DNA of 64,000 bases, from assembly GCA_013398275.1 (NCBI GenBank), contig VZSE01013367.1, positions 560,200 through 624,199 of the forward strand. The letters are read 5' to 3'. Origin of the DNA: Promerops cafer. Taxonomy: Eukaryota; Chordata; Aves; Passeriformes; Nectariniidae. Of this stretch, positions 60,961 through 64,000 are shown one piece after another (within the stretch, counting starts at the first letter, position 1; each line of letters begins with the position of its first letter). The notes under the pieces are model-generated. The model ran no database searches and was not told the DNA's origin. It worked only from the letters and a program-made list of their open reading frames with translations. The position numbers were made by a program, and so were the translations under genes.

Positions 60961-62003
60961 CTGAATGTTAGAGCTCTGAAGGAAGAAAGGAGCTGCAAAG
61001 GTGGATGTAGAAGAGATGGTATGTGGCTCTGCTTAGCTTGCTTTGTTTTGGAGTGTTGTGTATGACAGAAAACTGGTGGGACAGGACTAAATGTGAGGTG
61101 ATCTGTGGACAGAATTACCAGAAAAGCTTGTGGTCCCAGTGGCCTACACAGGTTTTACGTGAAAGTAAGTACCTCTACTGGCTCTGAGGTGGGCGTAGCG
61201 CTCAGTGAGTTGTTTCCTCGGGATGATATTGACTGACATTATTATTTATGTGCTGTAATTTTCCTTAACATATCTCAGGTTGGCTGGTGGATGAAACTGG
61301 ATGGACACCAACAACATAAGCCCAAGAAAAAATATCTTCAGCAGTGCTATGTGTGCACCAAGGCTGGAGCTTGTTCTGTGGCTTGGGATGTTGGGGACAG
61401 ACTGTGTGCTTTCTGTCTCTCCTTATTCTTCAGAAGCCACTTCAGCAATAAGCATTGATGTGCAGTAGGCTTTGCTGAGCATGCTGGCAGCAGTGATTCT
61501 CAGCTGAGTGACATGATCACAGATGGTACCTATTCATGCTTCATGCTTATCCTAGAAGCTTGTTTCACAGGATCATCCCAAAATGTTGAGAACAGCTATG
61601 TTCTTAATGTAGAAATATTATTACAGTGCCTTCAAAGCTGTCTGTGATGCTGAAAGTCATGTACCATCTGCTTATGTGAAGCTCTGCTCTAAGACAACTT
61701 TATTCAATTTCCAGGTCATATCCTGAAGTAGTAAGGGTGTTTGCTGTATGTATTCTCTCTTTCCAAGGGAATGTCTTGCAGCTGTAGACAGCTCTTCTCA
61801 GAATATCCTTTCACAGGATACAATGGGGAAATTTTGGAGTTATGTTTAATATATTTATGGTTACCTTTATTCATATTCTTAAAATGCTTTGCAGGCATTT
61901 AGAGTGCATTTTCAGATCCTGCTTCTAAATAAGAAAGATGTCTAACTTGAAGGAAGGAGAATAAAGGTAAAATAAGGAAAAGGCTTCTGTTCAGACCTGC
62001 AGA

Positions 62004-62021
62004 TAGCGTCTGCAGACGCTA
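62004..62021. repeat. Perfect 18-base palindrome
   Basis: TAGCGTCTGCAGACGCTA equals its own reverse complement. No function assigned. Confidence 0.95.
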
Positions 62022-62394
62022 GGCATTGACATAGACATTGATGCTTTTCTTTGTGCCTCAAAATTTGGCTACACTGCTGATGGCGTGGGGAATCACTAAA
62101 TAATAACTTTGCTATGCTTGGTAGTAATAAAGGTACTCTCATCTGTACTTATTGGGAGGATGGCACTGGAGTGTGCATGATGGGAGGGTTGTACAGACTA
62201 GCAGGTAAGTCTCTAGTTTTCACTGGGTGCTGGGTACGTGAAGACGAGAAGAAGGAAGCACTCTGAAGTATCAAGTTGAATTTAGCTGTAGAATTTATTC
62301 TCACTAGATGTTGTAGGTGACCAAGAATATAAATGATATTAGTTATTCAAGTCCATTGGTGGGTAATAAATGGAATGGTTTTAGTAATGGTTTG

Positions 62395-62525
62395 GCTTTA
62401 TTAACTCCCTAAAGAACTGGGTACTAGAAGAGTAGGTGGACACTTTCCCAAGCACTTGGCACTAGCTGTTGGTGAGACAGGATATTTGGTGTGATGGGCC
62501 TTTAGTCTGTCTACCCTTATGAACT
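62395..62525 (+). mobile_element. Old CR1/L3-like LINE 3' end
   Basis: GCACTAGCTGTTGGTGAGAC, AGGATATTTGGTGTGATGGG and CCTTTAGTCTGTCTACCCTT match in order the 3' end of ancient amniote CR1/L3 LINEs (gccactgttggagacaggat, actgggctagatggaccttt). Confidence 0.75.
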
Positions 62526-64000
62526 TTGCAATAAACATTTTGCAATGACAATCAATGTAAGTTGTAGTCTTGAGAATGATGGATAGTTAGTAATATTAAA
62601 AGCTATAACAAGGTCCTACAGCAGCTCTTCCATTTCAATATTCCTTGCTCTGTCCTTGCAGCACTCTGTGCAAAAGCCCAGTTCTCTACACTCTAAGAAG
62701 TTGACAAGCATCAGGTAGCACAGGTCCTTCTATCAGAACTGGTGGTAGGGACTTGCTCAACCTGTGATTACTAAGTCATACTGATCTCCTACTATGCTGT
62801 GCTCTTGAAATGGCAGTGTTTCAGAAGCAGTTTAATTAAGTCTGAGGTCCTTTGGTGTTGATACACGAGCTGATATTAAATGTCGTTGTTCTAGACTTTG
62901 ACAAATATGTTAATTATATTCTGTGTTCTCTAAGTGCTGTAACTGCAATACTGTTCACTTTCTGTCCTGACTTTTGCTGCCTGTGTTGTGAAATGGCCTG
63001 ACATATATCTGGTTTACAGGTGCCAGTGTTTTCAAGCAAGGTGAAATGATACCAATATATGAATTCCAAGGTCTTTTTGAAATGAACCACTACATGTGTC
63101 TAGCAGTAGTACATAATAAGCCTTCTTTCAAATGCCAATTGAGCAACAAAGCTGCTGCCATCTCAGTGTTCTGTATACTTTTGAGAAGTCAAATGGCCAG
63201 TGTTAAGAAAAGCATGTATCCTGTATCAAAAGTGTAAGACATAAATGAAGCAACTGGGGACAAAGCTTACCCAGACCCCTTCCTTATTTTCAAAAACCTT
63301 AAATAAGTTTAAATTTTAAATCTGGTGTTCATTCATGGACTATGCTTGTAACATTCAGATTTGTTTCTGTGAGTTACATGGCTGGGAAAGGAAGAAATTT
63401 TGGAGCATAGTGAAGTTTTTTCAGAAATCACACACCTCTGTGTCTGCTTGGGAAGAATGTAAATGTGGCTGTGTTTCCTCATGATTGTCCAGAAGATAGC
63501 CTCTTCGGCATTCCACCGGACAGCCACCTGTCTGCCTGTAATAAATGATGGCTATAAAGGGAAGTGATTGCAGCTATGATACAGCCAGAGGCATTTGTTT
63601 ATATTCTTATAATATGTATCAGATTGAATGGAAATTATCACTTACAATTGACAAATGGAGAGTGGAGATAGTTGGTGGGTATGAGGAAGCTCAGTAAGAG
63701 CTGGACCAGCTGCAAACTTTCTCCAGTGAAGGCTGTCACCAGAAAGCAGGTGTCAAGCCACCTAGTGATGAATGGTGAAGCTGGAGACTTGCCTGTGTTA
63801 ATGATCCACATATCTTTGTATAGCAGCTCACAGTCAGTAAAGCCTTTTGTTGCTACTCAGAAAGGCTCCTGATGGGTAAAGGCTGTCATTTTGGGCATGG
63901 AGTGTGTAATTCAGTAAATGGGGGGGCAAAGCAGAGGAGTATTCTTGAGCATTTCTCCAGAAGAGTAGCACTGACATGCAGTGTTTCCCCTCATAGTTTA

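Larger units (their letters stand above)
58656..64000. other. Non-coding intergenic to the window end, LINE scraps
   Basis: No coding exon recognised and no ESRRB exon found. It contains old LINE pieces at 60868-60960 and 62395-62525 and an 18-base perfect palindrome at 62004-62021. Confidence 0.5.

Noticed and set aside
58641..64000. ESRRB 3' exon near the right edge
   Set aside because: No nuclear-receptor ligand-domain pattern found on either strand.
9331..64000. tRNA, rRNA, CRISPR or bacterial or phage systems
   Set aside because: No such pattern seen. The sequence is vertebrate intergenic DNA.

Overview
This window is avian genomic DNA. The evidence is CR1 LINE fragments with the typical bird-type 3' ends, a generally AT-rich background with sharply bounded CpG islands, and spliced vertebrate exons. 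It contains one recognisable protein-coding gene: the 5' part of vasohibin-1 (VASH1) on the minus strand, from position 8692 down past the left edge.

Five VASH1 coding exons could be placed with exact splice junctions: exon 1 at 8432-8692, exon 2 at 3501-3589, exon 3 at 2346-2402, exon 4 at 1214-1288 and exon 5 at <1-239. They join in frame (phases 0, 2, 1, 2) into about 240 residues and include the catalytic Cys, His and Ser of the vasohibin tubulin carboxypeptidase. The C-terminal exons lie outside the window. Introns 2 and 4 both begin with GTATCCTTT, the signature of the minor (U12-type) spliceosome, and each has a branch-point-like motif 15-18 bases before its acceptor. Introns 1 and 3 have ordinary U2-type donors. 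The exon 1 and promoter region is a CpG island broken by a 269-base assembly gap (8695-8963), which hides the bases just upstream of the start codon.

From about 9.3 kb to 64 kb I find no convincing coding exon. This is consistent with the VASH1-ESRRB intergenic interval known from other amniotes, but ESRRB itself is not seen. The interval holds CR1 copies (12.8, 15.3-15.9, 21.8-23.0, 24.4-25.3 and 26.9 kb), older CR1/L3-like relics (18.3-18.8, 23.4, 48.8-49.8, 58.5, 60.9 and 62.4 kb), a few MIR-like scraps, short tandem duplications and microsatellites. It also holds an isolated CpG island at 45.9-46.6 kb with a 66-base tandem repeat, possibly the promoter of an unrecognised transcript, and a perfect 45-base direct repeat at 37.2 and 38.9 kb.

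No rRNA, tRNA, CRISPR array, phage or bacterial-type system is present, and I see no novel multi-gene system. The best leads are the paired U12-type introns in VASH1, the orphan CpG island, the 45-base repeat and a group of GATA motifs at the VASH1 promoter.
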